DNA from: Hoeflea sp. BAL378
GTDB taxonomy: Bacteria; Pseudomonadota; Alphaproteobacteria; Rhizobiales; Rhizobiaceae
Direction: 5' to 3'
Assembly (NCBI RefSeq): GCF_000759435.1
Contig: NZ_JRJG01000002.1
Span: 18,627 to 82,626 of the forward strand
Length of the DNA: 64,000 nt
Part shown: one piece after another, positions 16,616 through 23,732 of the stretch
Layout of the letters: every line of letters starts with the position of its first letter
How positions within the stretch are numbered: the first letter of the stretch is position 1
Notes under the pieces: generated by a model
What the model was told of the DNA's origin: nothing
The model's input: the letters and a program-made list of their open reading frames with translations, nothing else
Databases searched by the model: none
Translations under genes and position numbers: made by a program

Positions 16616-17310
16616 GGGTTGGCCTTCCGCCTGGCCGCGCGGCGCTTGGCCTCGCCAGGCGTCGCCAGCTCCATGTCCACCGCGCGCGTGTATTTGGCTT
16701 GCATGCCGGGGCGGAGCCAGATCGGAGGCCGGGGAGCCATGCCGGCGATCCAAACCAACCAGACATAATCCGTTGCGCTTGACGCGTGTGGGTCCCAAGC
16801 CCCTTCTATCAAGGCCACCCGTTCTGCGAAGTGAACGACAAAAGTCGGCGGGGTCAGGCGATAGATCAGTTCGAAACGCTCCTGACCAGACAGCCAGCTC
16901 GAGCGCACGAAGAACGCCACCCCCATCCGCGCGATCGCACGCGCGCGATCGAAGAAAGCCGTCGCTATGTTGAAGGGCGGATTGCAGAAGACCCAGTCCG
17001 GCTGCACCCGCCCATCCGCCAAAAGCGTCTCGACCGTCTCGAAGGTGAAATCCCGGATCGGCGGGTCGATGCCCCAGTCGTGAACATCGGAGAAGTCGAC
17101 AGCACCGAAGACCTCACTGAGCGGCAGCAGCATATGGCCACCACCGGCGCACGGATCGAGCGCACGCAACTCCGAGAATGAAACCCCGTCCTCCCTGCGC
17201 GGAAGAACCTCGTGCAACAACGCCCGCGTCGCCCAAGGCGGCGTCGGAAAATAGTCGAGGCTGTCGGCCGGGTGCTGGCGATCGTTCATGACCTTGGCGA
17301 GACCGCTCAT
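16612..17310 (-). CDS. Phage N6-adenine-type DNA methyltransferase
   Basis: The ~232-aa protein begins DSLDYFPTPPWATRALL, an opening seen in phage methyltransferases, followed by AdoMet motif I DPCAGGGHM (52-60) and the catalytic NPPF motif (110-113). It is the third methyltransferase of the prophage. The start is uncertain: ATGs at 17310 and 17289 both lack a good ribosome site, and the natural 5' flank seems replaced by a palindromic repeat element. The open frame to 17406 lies inside that element. Confidence 0.8.
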   Translation of the reverse strand: MSGLAKVMNDRQHPADSLDYFPTPPWATRALLHEVLPRREDGVSFSELRALDPCAGGGHMLLPLSEVFGAVDFSDVHDWGIDPPIRDFTFETVETLLADGRVQPDWVFCNPPFNIATAFFDRARAIARMGVAFFVRSSWLSGQERFELIYRLTPPTFVVHFAERVALIEGAWDPHASSATDYVWLVWIAGMAPRPPIWLRPGMQAKYTRAVDMELATPGEAKRRAARRKANP

Positions 17311-17615
17311 GTCGCACCGCTGGAAGATCCTCGGGACAGGCCCGAGGATGACGAGCCGAAAGATGGCGGCAAAAGAGCGAGCACCGAGGCCGGCACCTCC
17401 GCCCACCCCGCGTCATCCTCGGGCCTGCCCCGAGGATCTAACGCAGCCTGCCCACGACGAATGTCCACGCGACGAAACGGAATGCGACCCTCGACCGCGT
17501 CCCTTGCAAAGTGATTCTCCCAGCCGCTTGCAAGCATCCGCTCTATGGCTCTTCCCACCGGACCGAGGCGGCTAACGGTCTTGCCGCAGGATTGCGCCTT
17601 GAGCACCGTCTGCAT
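17307..17615 (-). CDS. Small phage protein whose C-terminus is encoded by a repeat element
   Basis: The ATG at 17615 overlaps the upstream stop (TGATG). The first ~62 residues (AIERMLASGWENHFARDAVEG, then IPFRRVDIRRG) look like a genuine small phage protein. The last ~40 (DPRGRPEDDAGW..., a Ser-rich run, GLSRGSSSGAT) are translation of the palindromic repeat at 17325-17439. The original protein was probably shorter and the repeat inserted at or before its stop. Function unknown. Confidence 0.5.
   Translation of the reverse strand: MQTVLKAQSCGKTVSRLGPVGRAIERMLASGWENHFARDAVEGRIPFRRVDIRRGQAALDPRGRPEDDAGWAEVPASVLALLPPSFGSSSSGLSRGSSSGAT
17325..17439. repeat. REP-like inverted repeat pair inside the prophage
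   Basis: Two 29-base arms (17325-17353 and 17411-17439) are inverted copies with one mismatch. Each is itself an imperfect palindrome built on ATCCTCGGG...CCCGAGGAT. They enclose about 57 bases. Elements of this kind are typical dispersed repeats of alphaproteobacterial chromosomes; a related but different pair occurs in host DNA at 58372-58513. The insertion reaches the 3' end of one phage gene and the 5' flank of the next. Confidence 0.8.
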
Positions 17616-18130
17616 CACGCGCCCTCCCCGCCGAATTTCAGCACCTGGCCGCCGCTGGCGCGGCCCTTGGCCAGCGCCATGTCAAGATTGGCCATGAGTT
17701 CGCGCAGCGGCGCGGTCTGGCGGGAGATCTTGTCGATCTCGGCGGGTGTCAGCCGGCCGTCGGCCAGCGCCTCGGCCACCGACACCGACAGCGCCCCCAC
17801 CTGGCGCATCACCTCGGTGTTGCAGTGGAAGATCTCGCGCTCCAGGTCCGCGCACTTCGTCTCGCCGCCCTCCGGGCCGGCCAGCCGGTGGCCGTTGATC
17901 TCGGCCATGGCGGAGGTGACATAGGGCATGCCGCATTCCGCCTCGAGGATCAGCACCACATGCAGCGGCATCAGGTCGGGCGCGGTGCGGGTGTCCGCGA
18001 AGCGCCCCATCTGCGAGCCGCTGTAATTGGCGATAGACCCGGCGCGGTCGCCACCACCACAGCGCTGGACCAGATCCTTCTGCGCTGCCTTGATCCGGCA
18101 ATGGGCTTCAGTGGAGATCGTTGCTGACAT
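17615..18130 (-). CDS. Probable phage regulatory protein, CII (CP76)-like
   Basis: The 171-aa protein has a region (AAQKDLVQRCGGGDRAGSIA, then NYSGSQMGRFADTR) that reads as a helix-turn-helix. PDLMPLHVVLILEAECGMPY and an Ala/Glu/Leu-rich helical C-terminus follow. This pattern is reminiscent of CII-type regulators of P2/186-like phages, but the match is by eye only. Its place, early in the leftward operon after the Cro-like gene, fits a lysis/lysogeny regulator. Confidence 0.55.
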   Translation of the reverse strand: MSATISTEAHCRIKAAQKDLVQRCGGGDRAGSIANYSGSQMGRFADTRTAPDLMPLHVVLILEAECGMPYVTSAMAEINGHRLAGPEGGETKCADLEREIFHCNTEVMRQVGALSVSVAEALADGRLTPAEIDKISRQTAPLRELMANLDMALAKGRASGGQVLKFGGEGA

Positions 18131-18276
18131 GGCCTGTCCTCTTGTCCGCCCGCCTCACGCGAGCACAAAGCTTTCCCGCTCCGGGAAATCCCGGTTGCGT
18201 TTCCCGTGGTGGGAAGTGGTCGAAACTGGTCAGATCATCGGGTCAGAAACGAAAGCCGATCCGATGATGAAGACAT

Positions 18277-18942
18277 TCACCGCTGCAAGGCCAACGGAGC
18301 CGCCTCGTCTTGCATCCGTGCCCAGATACCGCAGCCCTGCACCGCAGCGGCGGATGCCAGAGGATCGCTTGCACACGGCGCGAACATCGGTTCAATTGCA
18401 ACGTGGCGCGGCCACCGCGGACCAGGAGAAAACGGATGCCCATTCCCACCCCCGAGACCGAACTGGCGATGAAGGAAATCGAGGCAGGCCTGTTTCGTCA
18501 GGCGTTTGTGGAGCTTGCGCTTGCCTTCGCCCGGCGCGATCCCCGCGGCTTCGCCCTCGCCCGGCACGACGTCCATGCGGCCCTTGGCAGCGTCGATGTC
18601 AAGAAGATCACGCCGCGCCCGCGCATAACGGGCAGCCGAGTGGATATCGAGCTCGTTCAGGAGCAAGGCCTCAGGCGCGCATTCGAGGCCTACGAGGAGG
18701 CGGTGCGCGAGATCGTCAAACGCGGAGGCTGACGCCAGCTTTTCCGCATCCATCTCGTCAAGCCAGTCCTGCAGATAGGCCGGTGCGCTGCTTGCCGCCA
18801 CATAGGCTCGCATGGCGCGCGCTGTCCGCAGCGCCCGCAGCGCCAGCCGCTTCCGCCGTGCCCGGTCGCGGTCCCGCCGGCTGTGACCGGTGGCAAAGGC
18901 GCACAGCGCATCGTCGATACGGCGGAGAAGTAAGCGGGCCAT
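18277..18942 (-). CDS. Early-operon phage protein, unknown function; overlaps an antisense ORF
   Basis: The start at 18942 has a textbook AAGGAGG seven bases upstream. The first ~110 residues (FATGHSRRDRDRARRKRLA, LQDWLDEMDAEKLASASAF) look protein-like, with a strongly basic helix then an acidic one. The C-terminal ~60 residues are less convincing. It follows the Cro-like gene in the leftward operon. Bases 18436-18732 are also open on the other strand with their own ribosome site, so the true 3' extent is uncertain. Confidence 0.5.
   Translation of the reverse strand: MARLLLRRIDDALCAFATGHSRRDRDRARRKRLALRALRTARAMRAYVAASSAPAYLQDWLDEMDAEKLASASAFDDLAHRLLVGLECAPEALLLNELDIHSAARYARARRDLLDIDAAKGRMDVVPGEGEAAGIAPGEGKRKLHKRLTKQACLDFLHRQFGLGGGNGHPFSPGPRWPRHVAIEPMFAPCASDPLASAAAVQGCGIWARMQDEAAPLALQR
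18436..18732 (+). CDS. Candidate antisense-encoded small protein (98 aa)
   Basis: An ATG with AGGAG 8 bases upstream opens a 98-aa frame (IPTPETELAMKEIEAGLFRQ..., ending EAYEEAVREIVKRGG) with about 79% GC at third positions. It lies wholly inside the leftward 18277-18942 gene in the frame where second codon positions coincide. Both readings look plausible. A rightward gene here would oppose the early leftward operon. Confidence 0.4.
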   Translation: MPIPTPETELAMKEIEAGLFRQAFVELALAFARRDPRGFALARHDVHAALGSVDVKKITPRPRITGSRVDIELVQEQGLRRAFEAYEEAVREIVKRGG

Positions 18943-19100
18943 CTGGGTTCCTCCTTGAAATGCGGTTGCAGGGGGTCCGAAGGACCGCGCGAGACCCGTG
19001 GCTCGCGCCAGCGAACCTGCGAACTCCTGGGTATGGTGAGCCGCAGTCGAACGGCGGGATGGCCGCTTCCCCACCCTGCGGTGAACTGTGGTCCGAGCGC

Positions 19101-19376
19101 TCATTCGGCAGCCTCTGGAATTGTGTGTTCCGCCTCGGCCGGTGCGGAGCCTGGCCGCGCCACGCCCTCGGGCCATTCGGCGCCGTCGGGCCAATTATCG
19201 GACAGCCACTGCATGACGCGCTCAAAAGTGCCCGTGGCAATGTCGGAGCCAGTGCGGATGCGCTTCATCCGTCCGCCGCCATTAAGCAGACGGTCGGACA
19301 AGGTGCCCTCACCCACGCCTGTGGCGTCGACGAAGGCGTCGAAGGTGCGGATGAACTGTTCTCGCAGAGTGATCAT
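19101..19376 (-). CDS. Cro-like early regulator
   Basis: The 91-aa protein lies head-to-head with the CI-like repressor gene. Its first half (LREQFIRTFDAFVDATGVGE, then GTLSDRLLNGG) fits a helix-turn-helix, and the C-terminus is acidic/Pro-rich (DNWPDGAEWPEGVARPG). The ATG lies within about ten bases of the expected transcript start, so the mRNA may be nearly leaderless. By position it is the first gene of the leftward unit and should act as Cro against the shared operators. Identification as Cro is by position and size. Confidence 0.65.
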   Translation of the reverse strand: MITLREQFIRTFDAFVDATGVGEGTLSDRLLNGGGRMKRIRTGSDIATGTFERVMQWLSDNWPDGAEWPEGVARPGSAPAEAEHTIPEAAE

Positions 19377-19382
19377 GCGCGT

Positions 19383-19460
19383 AAATTGCGGAACTTATTC
19401 CGCATTGTCAACGGAAATATTTCAGAATGATTACCTGCGCAAATACGGCTAATATTCCGC
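19383..19460. promoter_or_regulatory. Divergent repressor/Cro-like control region with three 16-bp operators
   Basis: Operators: GCGGAA-CTTA-TTCCGC at 19388-19403, ACGGAA-ATAT-TTCAGA at 19411-19426 and ACGGCT-AATA-TTCCGC at 19445-19460. The leftward promoter has TTGACA at 19412-19407 with a weak -10 (CAATTT) 17-18 bases on, covered by the first operator. The rightward promoter has TTGTCA at 19405-19410 and TGATTA at 19428-19433 with a 17-base spacer that contains the second operator. The two -35 boxes overlap, so the promoters should exclude each other. Operators are seen; occupancy is inferred. Confidence 0.75.
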
Positions 19461-19462
19461 AC

Positions 19463-20149
19463 ATGAAAAAGACCCTTCAGGACCGTGCCCGCGAGCGCCT
19501 TGCCGCACTCGGCCTTTCCCCCAGCGGAGCCAGCGAAAAAGCGGGGCTCAGCCGCGAGACACTGCCCAAGCTTCTCAAGAACCCGGACGCGATGCCGGGA
19601 GCAAGAACCCTTTCAAAGCTTGCGGGCGTCCTGGGCGTGACGGAGCAGTGGCTGCTTACAGGGACCGATGCGAAGGATGCCGTCCCGACACTGGAGGTGC
19701 GGCCCGCCACAGCGCCCGTTGCGCCCTCAAGGACAAGCATGCCGGCCGATATCGAAGTCTTGGGCACGGCGGCCGGCAGCTTGCTTTCTGGCGCGTTCCA
19801 GATTGAGGGCGTGATCGACTATGTGCGCCGCCCGCCGGCGCTCTCCGGCGCCCGAGACATCTACGCACTCTACATCGAGGGCTCGTCAATGGAGCCCCGG
19901 TATTTTCCGGGGGATCTCGTTTACGTCAATCCGCACAAGCCGCCACGCATCGGCGACGTTGTGATCGTGCAGGAGATCAATGGCGACCCACATGCAATAA
20001 CCGCATCGATCGGAGTGCTGCGGCGAAGGGGCGGCGGCGCAATCGTGCTGTCGAAGCACAATCCACCCGATTCGGAGATATCCATTCCGCACGAGAGGGT
20101 TGCGGCAATCCACAAGGTGTTGACCGTCAACGAACTGTATGGCGTTTAG
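19463..20149 (+). CDS. CI-like phage repressor (HTH + S24 LexA-like peptidase)
   Basis: The 228-aa protein has an N-terminal helix-turn-helix (residues ~14-40, GLSPSGASEKAGLSRETLPK). The C-terminal S24 domain has the catalytic Ser in GSSMEPRYFPGD (Ser142) and a likely general-base Lys198 in LSKHN. It keeps the prophage silent and would self-cleave on SOS induction. The ATG at 19463 lies just after an operator and has no clear ribosome site, as with lambda cI made from its maintenance promoter. Confidence 0.92.
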   Translation: MKKTLQDRARERLAALGLSPSGASEKAGLSRETLPKLLKNPDAMPGARTLSKLAGVLGVTEQWLLTGTDAKDAVPTLEVRPATAPVAPSRTSMPADIEVLGTAAGSLLSGAFQIEGVIDYVRRPPALSGARDIYALYIEGSSMEPRYFPGDLVYVNPHKPPRIGDVVIVQEINGDPHAITASIGVLRRRGGGAIVLSKHNPPDSEISIPHERVAAIHKVLTVNELYGV

Positions 20150-20178
20150 CCAGATTCAGGGCAAGCATCTGTCACAAG

Positions 20179-20982
20179 CTATTGCATGCTCCACAGCTCA
20201 TCGGAACTAAGGCCTGAGGTCTCAACGATTTTCGCGGCGACCGACTCGCAGCTGATATTCGCAATCTCAGCTTGAGCATCCACGGTTTCACCCGCCAAAT
20301 GGAGCGCCGCCGTCTCAAGTATTGCCGGATCCACGCCCTTGAATTCAGTCAGTTCCGGGCGGATTCGATACTCTGGGCATTTCTTCTCAAGAGCAACCAG
20401 ATAACCCAGGAAGACGGCCATATTGATGCCTGCAGTCACTGCTGTCGTGTCACCTTCATCGGCGCTTGCCGCTGCAGCTTCATCTTTCCGTTGAGTTGAC
20501 AAGCACTTCAGAAGTTCATCCCCTGCCTTCGTGCTGCCCCGCGCCGTCAACAAGTGCGGCTTATTGCTTATTCCGTCCTGCACCGCAATTTGCGACCGGG
20601 CCGACTTCATAGCGGCGGAGAAAGCCGCCGCGTCCTTGGCGGCGAGGTCGAACTGCACGCCGGCGATATTGGGTCCAAATGCACCCGTCACGCCTTCGGC
20701 ACCGAAAAGCACTTCACCGTCAAATGCGAACTTCCCAGCCGGCTTCATCGCCTTGAGCGCAGGATCGTATTCCCAACCCGCGATAGCGCGCACGTCGAGC
20801 CCGTTCCCCGCAGTATCGCAAGTGATGAATATTCCGGATCGCATGCTCGTCGAGTAATCCACCTCGACCTTCTCACCGCCAGAAAAGGGATCGCTGGTTT
20901 TCTCGTAGGTCCACTGATCGAAGCCGGCATGTGCGGAGCCGCAACTCATAGCAAAAAGCGCAACAGCAACCCTTACATTCAT
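20179..20982 (-). CDS. Secreted protein of unknown function, probable lysogenic-conversion (moron) gene
   Basis: The 267-aa product begins with a signal peptide (MNVRVAVALFAMSCGSAHA, cleavage after AHA). Four Cys remain in the mature part (FITCDT, LLKCLS, EKKCPE, NISCES), suggesting two disulfides in the periplasm. The ATG at 20982 has AGGAGG eight bases upstream. It points opposite to both neighbours and lies between the two operator groups, with more A+T than the genes around it. No family recognised. Position and export signal are typical for phage cargo expressed in the lysogen. Confidence 0.7.
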   Translation of the reverse strand: MNVRVAVALFAMSCGSAHAGFDQWTYEKTSDPFSGGEKVEVDYSTSMRSGIFITCDTAGNGLDVRAIAGWEYDPALKAMKPAGKFAFDGEVLFGAEGVTGAFGPNIAGVQFDLAAKDAAAFSAAMKSARSQIAVQDGISNKPHLLTARGSTKAGDELLKCLSTQRKDEAAAASADEGDTTAVTAGINMAVFLGYLVALEKKCPEYRIRPELTEFKGVDPAILETAALHLAGETVDAQAEIANISCESVAAKIVETSGLSSDELWSMQ

Positions 20983-21086
20983 GAAAGCACCCTCCTCGCA
21001 GACATCTAACGAGTAGGTTGCAACTATTCTGCCCCACGTCAATTCAGAAGCGAAGCAGGCCGTGCGATGGCGCCGACCTGCGGCAA

Positions 21087-21138
21087 GCGGAATTGTTTCC
21101 GCTTTTTCTGTTGACACGGAACATTTTCCGCATATCTT
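21087..21138 (+). promoter_or_regulatory. Rightward early promoter with two repressor operators
   Basis: TTGACA at 21111-21116 and TATCTT at 21133-21138 are 16 bases apart. An operator GCGGAA-TTGT-TTCCGC (21087-21102) lies just upstream and another, ACGGAA-CATT-TTCCGC (21116-21131), fills the spacer. Both have the same half-sites as the operators beside the repressor gene. This should drive the rightward operon from 21222 to the integrase and be shut by the repressor, in the manner of lambda PL/OL. Confidence 0.8.
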
Positions 21139-21221
21139 TGTCCGCGTCACCTCCCAGTGGCTTTGAACCTCCCCGCTTGCCGGGAGCGCGAATGCGCCCT
21201 GCTTCCTTCCGGAGACCGCCG

Positions 21222-21452
21222 ATGATCCGTTTTCACCCAAGGGAACCACAGCTCCAGTCCGCACCAGCCGCCTCCTGCCGCGACGCCCTGACAGGGCGCA
21301 TGGCCAGCGACATGCGCGAGATGGCCTTTTCCGGGCAGACGGTGAGCCCGGAAACCCTGATCCAGCGCGGATGGACCGCCGACACGGTCAAGCGCCTGTC
21401 GCCCGCCGCCATCACCCAGGCGCGGCGCGAGAGCGTGCGGAGGCTGTCATGA
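21222..21452 (+). CDS. Small phage protein, first gene of the rightward operon
   Basis: The 76-aa protein starts at an ATG with GGAG nine bases upstream, about 80 bases after the promoter. The C-terminal half (SPETLIQRGWTADTVKRLSP, then AAITQARRESVRRL) resembles a DNA-binding helix pair. Function unknown. Confidence 0.65.
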   Translation: MIRFHPREPQLQSAPAASCRDALTGRMASDMREMAFSGQTVSPETLIQRGWTADTVKRLSPAAITQARRESVRRLS

Positions 21453-21607
21453 TCCCCGCCACGATCACGATCATCGACGGCACGCGGCTGACCCAGGAGC
21501 GCGCTCGCGCCGCCCGCGGCACCGACGCCCCCGCGCTGGCGGCAGCGGCGGTCATCACCCTGTTCTGCATCGCGGCCGGCCTCGTCGCCATCTGCATGGG
21601 GTCGTGA
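21449..21607 (+). CDS. Small single-span membrane protein (52 aa)
   Basis: The ATG overlaps the previous stop (ATGA). Residues ~27-49 (DAPALAAAAVITLFCIAAGL) form one hydrophobic membrane segment at the C-terminus after a short charged N-terminus. Function unknown. Confidence 0.6.
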   Translation: MIPATITIIDGTRLTQERARAARGTDAPALAAAAVITLFCIAAGLVAICMGS

Positions 21608-21608
21608 G

Positions 21609-22079
21609 ATGTTCATCTATCTCGATGATTTCGCCGACGAGATCGTGCCTTGCGATCCGGACCTCGATAGCTGGGCCAGGTGGCTGGCGCGCGGTGGGGA
21701 CGAGGGCTGGCCCGTGGAAGTGCCCGCGGACGGGACGACCTTCAGCGCATCGACGCTCGAGCTGACCTGCTGGCGCGAATACACGCGCGGCGAGGACGGC
21801 GCATGGTCGCCCCCCGCTGGCGAACCCGAGCACGATTTCGCAGCGATCGTCGATGGCGAGGGCTGCGAGAACTGGTTTGTCGAGGACATTCTTTCGGGAA
21901 CACGGGTTTCCGAAGGCATCCACGACTGGATGCAGAATGAAAGCGATCCTGACGGGGGCTATGACAGCGTCTGGGTGGTTTTCGGCAACCACAACAAAAC
22001 CCCGCTGGTGGCAACCTACCACGCCGACGGCCCGCGCCTGACGCTGGCCGAGAAGGCCGCAGAAGGCGGTGCGTCATGA
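21609..22079 (+). CDS. Acidic phage protein, unknown function
   Basis: The 156-aa product is strongly acidic and Trp-rich (LDSWARWLARGGDEGWPVEV, WFVEDILSGT). It begins one base after the preceding stop and overlaps the HD hydrolase by 4 bases. An acidic small early phage protein could mimic DNA, but nothing here proves it. No family recognised. Confidence 0.65.
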   Translation: MFIYLDDFADEIVPCDPDLDSWARWLARGGDEGWPVEVPADGTTFSASTLELTCWREYTRGEDGAWSPPAGEPEHDFAAIVDGEGCENWFVEDILSGTRVSEGIHDWMQNESDPDGGYDSVWVVFGNHNKTPLVATYHADGPRLTLAEKAAEGGAS

Positions 22080-22819
22080 CCGCCATCCTCCGCCTTGCTC
22101 CCGAGCCCGTCTGGTCGTTCCGTCCGGATGGCTCGGTGCGCGATCTCGCAGCACCCGATCCTGCCGAAATCGATTTCTACGCCATGGCAAACGCCCTGTC
22201 GAAGATCGCCCGCTTCAACGGGTCCAACCCCGGCGTGGCCTATTCGGTGGCGCAGCACTCGGTGATGGGCGCAGACGCGATTCTCAACGAGACCGGCGAC
22301 GCGAGGCTGGCGGCGCTGTTCCTGCTCCATGACGGCGAGGAGCATCTTGTCGGCGACAAGCCGACGCCGGCGCAGCGGCTGCTCAACGCGACTATCAGCG
22401 CCTCAACCCACACCGCAAGACGGTCTGCCCCTAAATTCATGACGATTACGCGGCAGCAGGCGGAGGAAGCCGGGGCTTTGGCGCACTTCTCATGGGACGC
22501 CATCAAATTTGCCTGGCGCGAAGCCGGATGGTTGGCCGCCGGCCTGATCCTGCCCAACGCCTTCGAGCAGGATCATCTCAACGACTTCGACCGCCGCATG
22601 TGCAACGCCGAGATGGTGGCTCTGTTCGGCCCGTCCGCCCGGGCGCAGGCCATTCCCGTCGCCCACAAGCGCCCGCTCCGCCTCAAGGGCGGCATCAAGC
22701 CCTGGGCGGCGATGAAGGCCGAGGAGCGCTTCGTCGAGGCCGCCCAGCGGCTGATCGGCGAGGAGCGGATGCTCGAGCAACGCGCCCTTCACGCCGCCCA
22801 CGTCGCCCTCACCTCCTGA
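22076..22819 (+). CDS. HD-domain phosphohydrolase (phage YfbR-like)
   Basis: In this 247-aa protein the metal site begins RFNGSNPGVAYSVAQHSVMG, with the HD pair in LLHDGEEHLVGDKPTPAQR. A later region with HLNDFDRRM follows. Such phage enzymes may dephosphorylate nucleotides to adjust pools for replication. It overlaps its neighbour by ATGA. Substrate not predictable. Confidence 0.78.
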   Translation: MTAILRLAPEPVWSFRPDGSVRDLAAPDPAEIDFYAMANALSKIARFNGSNPGVAYSVAQHSVMGADAILNETGDARLAALFLLHDGEEHLVGDKPTPAQRLLNATISASTHTARRSAPKFMTITRQQAEEAGALAHFSWDAIKFAWREAGWLAAGLILPNAFEQDHLNDFDRRMCNAEMVALFGPSARAQAIPVAHKRPLRLKGGIKPWAAMKAEERFVEAAQRLIGEERMLEQRALHAAHVALTS

Positions 22820-22830
22820 AAGGACACACC

Positions 22831-23094
22831 ATGCACAGGCCCAACGGTCTCCGCCTCATTCTGTCGCTCGGCTCCGCTCTCGCTCGGCTGGCCGCGGTCG
22901 TGCCACTCGGGGCTCCGCTCCACAGCGCCGGCGAGAAGAAGCTCGAGCGCAAGTACGCCCGCCATACCCACAGGCCCAGGGGGCTGGGCTCGATCAAATA
23001 CGGCGCCAAGCGCGCGCGCCCGCGCGGCGCGACCAGCACGCTCGCCAAGACCCGGCGGCTGCTTGCGAAGCAGCACGCGGAGGGCCGGCTTTGA
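22831..23094 (+). CDS. Small highly basic phage protein
   Basis: The 87-aa protein has AAGGA seven bases before its ATG. It is very basic (KLERKYARHTHRPRGLGSIK, KRARPRGATSTLAKTRRLL) and may bind nucleic acid. The N-terminal ~30 residues are hydrophobic. Function unknown. Confidence 0.55.
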   Translation: MHRPNGLRLILSLGSALARLAAVVPLGAPLHSAGEKKLERKYARHTHRPRGLGSIKYGAKRARPRGATSTLAKTRRLLAKQHAEGRL

Positions 23095-23333
23095 GGATTG
23101 AGGACATCAGCAAGGCTGTGCCGTTTTCCGAGCGCCGCGCCGCGCTGAACACCATGCGGCGGCGCATCGTCGAGGAGCCGCTGCGCCTGGTGCTCGGCAA
23201 GGGCTCCGGAGAGATCGAGGTGGTGCTCTCCGACCAGGCCATGGCCCGCATCAAGCGCGAGGCAGCGAACCACCTTGGCGAGGCCATCACCGAGATCGAC
23301 GCAAGCCTCGCCGCACTCGGCGTCGAGCTTTAA
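23091..23333 (+). CDS. Small phage protein, unknown function, TTG start
   Basis: The 80-aa protein starts at a TTG that overlaps the upstream stop (TTGA), with GGAGG seven bases before it. It is helical and mixed-charge (ARIKREAANHLGEAITEIDA). No family recognised. Confidence 0.6.
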   Translation: MRIEDISKAVPFSERRAALNTMRRRIVEEPLRLVLGKGSGEIEVVLSDQAMARIKREAANHLGEAITEIDASLAALGVEL

Positions 23334-23351
23334 CCCCGAAAGGAAATCCCC

Positions 23352-23702
23352 ATGCAGATCCGTGACGCCAGCATCCTGATCGGTGCGCTCGAAGGCGGCG
23401 AACTGAACCAGTCCTTCTCCGCCGAGATGGCCAAGGTGCTCCAGGAGCTCCACACGCTTTCGACCGAGGACGTGAAGAAATCGCACAAGGGCGAGGTGAG
23501 CCTCACCATTTCGCTCGCCGCCGAAAACGGCACCGTGCAGATCTCGGCCGACATCAAGTCGAAGACGCCCAAGCGCCCGCGCGCCCGCACCTTCTACTGG
23601 ATCACCGAACAGGGTGCGCTGTCGACCGAGCACCCCCAGCAGACCGACATGTTCTCCGGCCCGCGCGACACCAAGGCGCGGACGGCGGAGCCTGCCGTTT
23701 AA
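23352..23702 (+). CDS. Phage protein, unknown function
   Basis: The 116-aa protein has GAAAGGAAA before its ATG. Alternating beta-like segments (KGEVSLTISLAAENGTVQIS) precede a basic Pro/Arg stretch and an acidic tail (QQTDMFSGPRDTK) that could be an exposed peptide. The QTDMF sequence resembles a sliding-clamp binding box (QxxLF-like), and a clamp is encoded 1.7 kb downstream. Confidence 0.65.
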   Translation: MQIRDASILIGALEGGELNQSFSAEMAKVLQELHTLSTEDVKKSHKGEVSLTISLAAENGTVQISADIKSKTPKRPRARTFYWITEQGALSTEHPQQTDMFSGPRDTKARTAEPAV

Positions 23703-23732
23703 CCCCTCCCACTCCCGGAAAGGACCATGACC

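Noticed and set aside
18758..19240. Leftward frame overlapping the Cro-like gene region
   Set aside because: It is out of frame with the Cro-like gene, lacks a ribosome site and has shadow-type composition.
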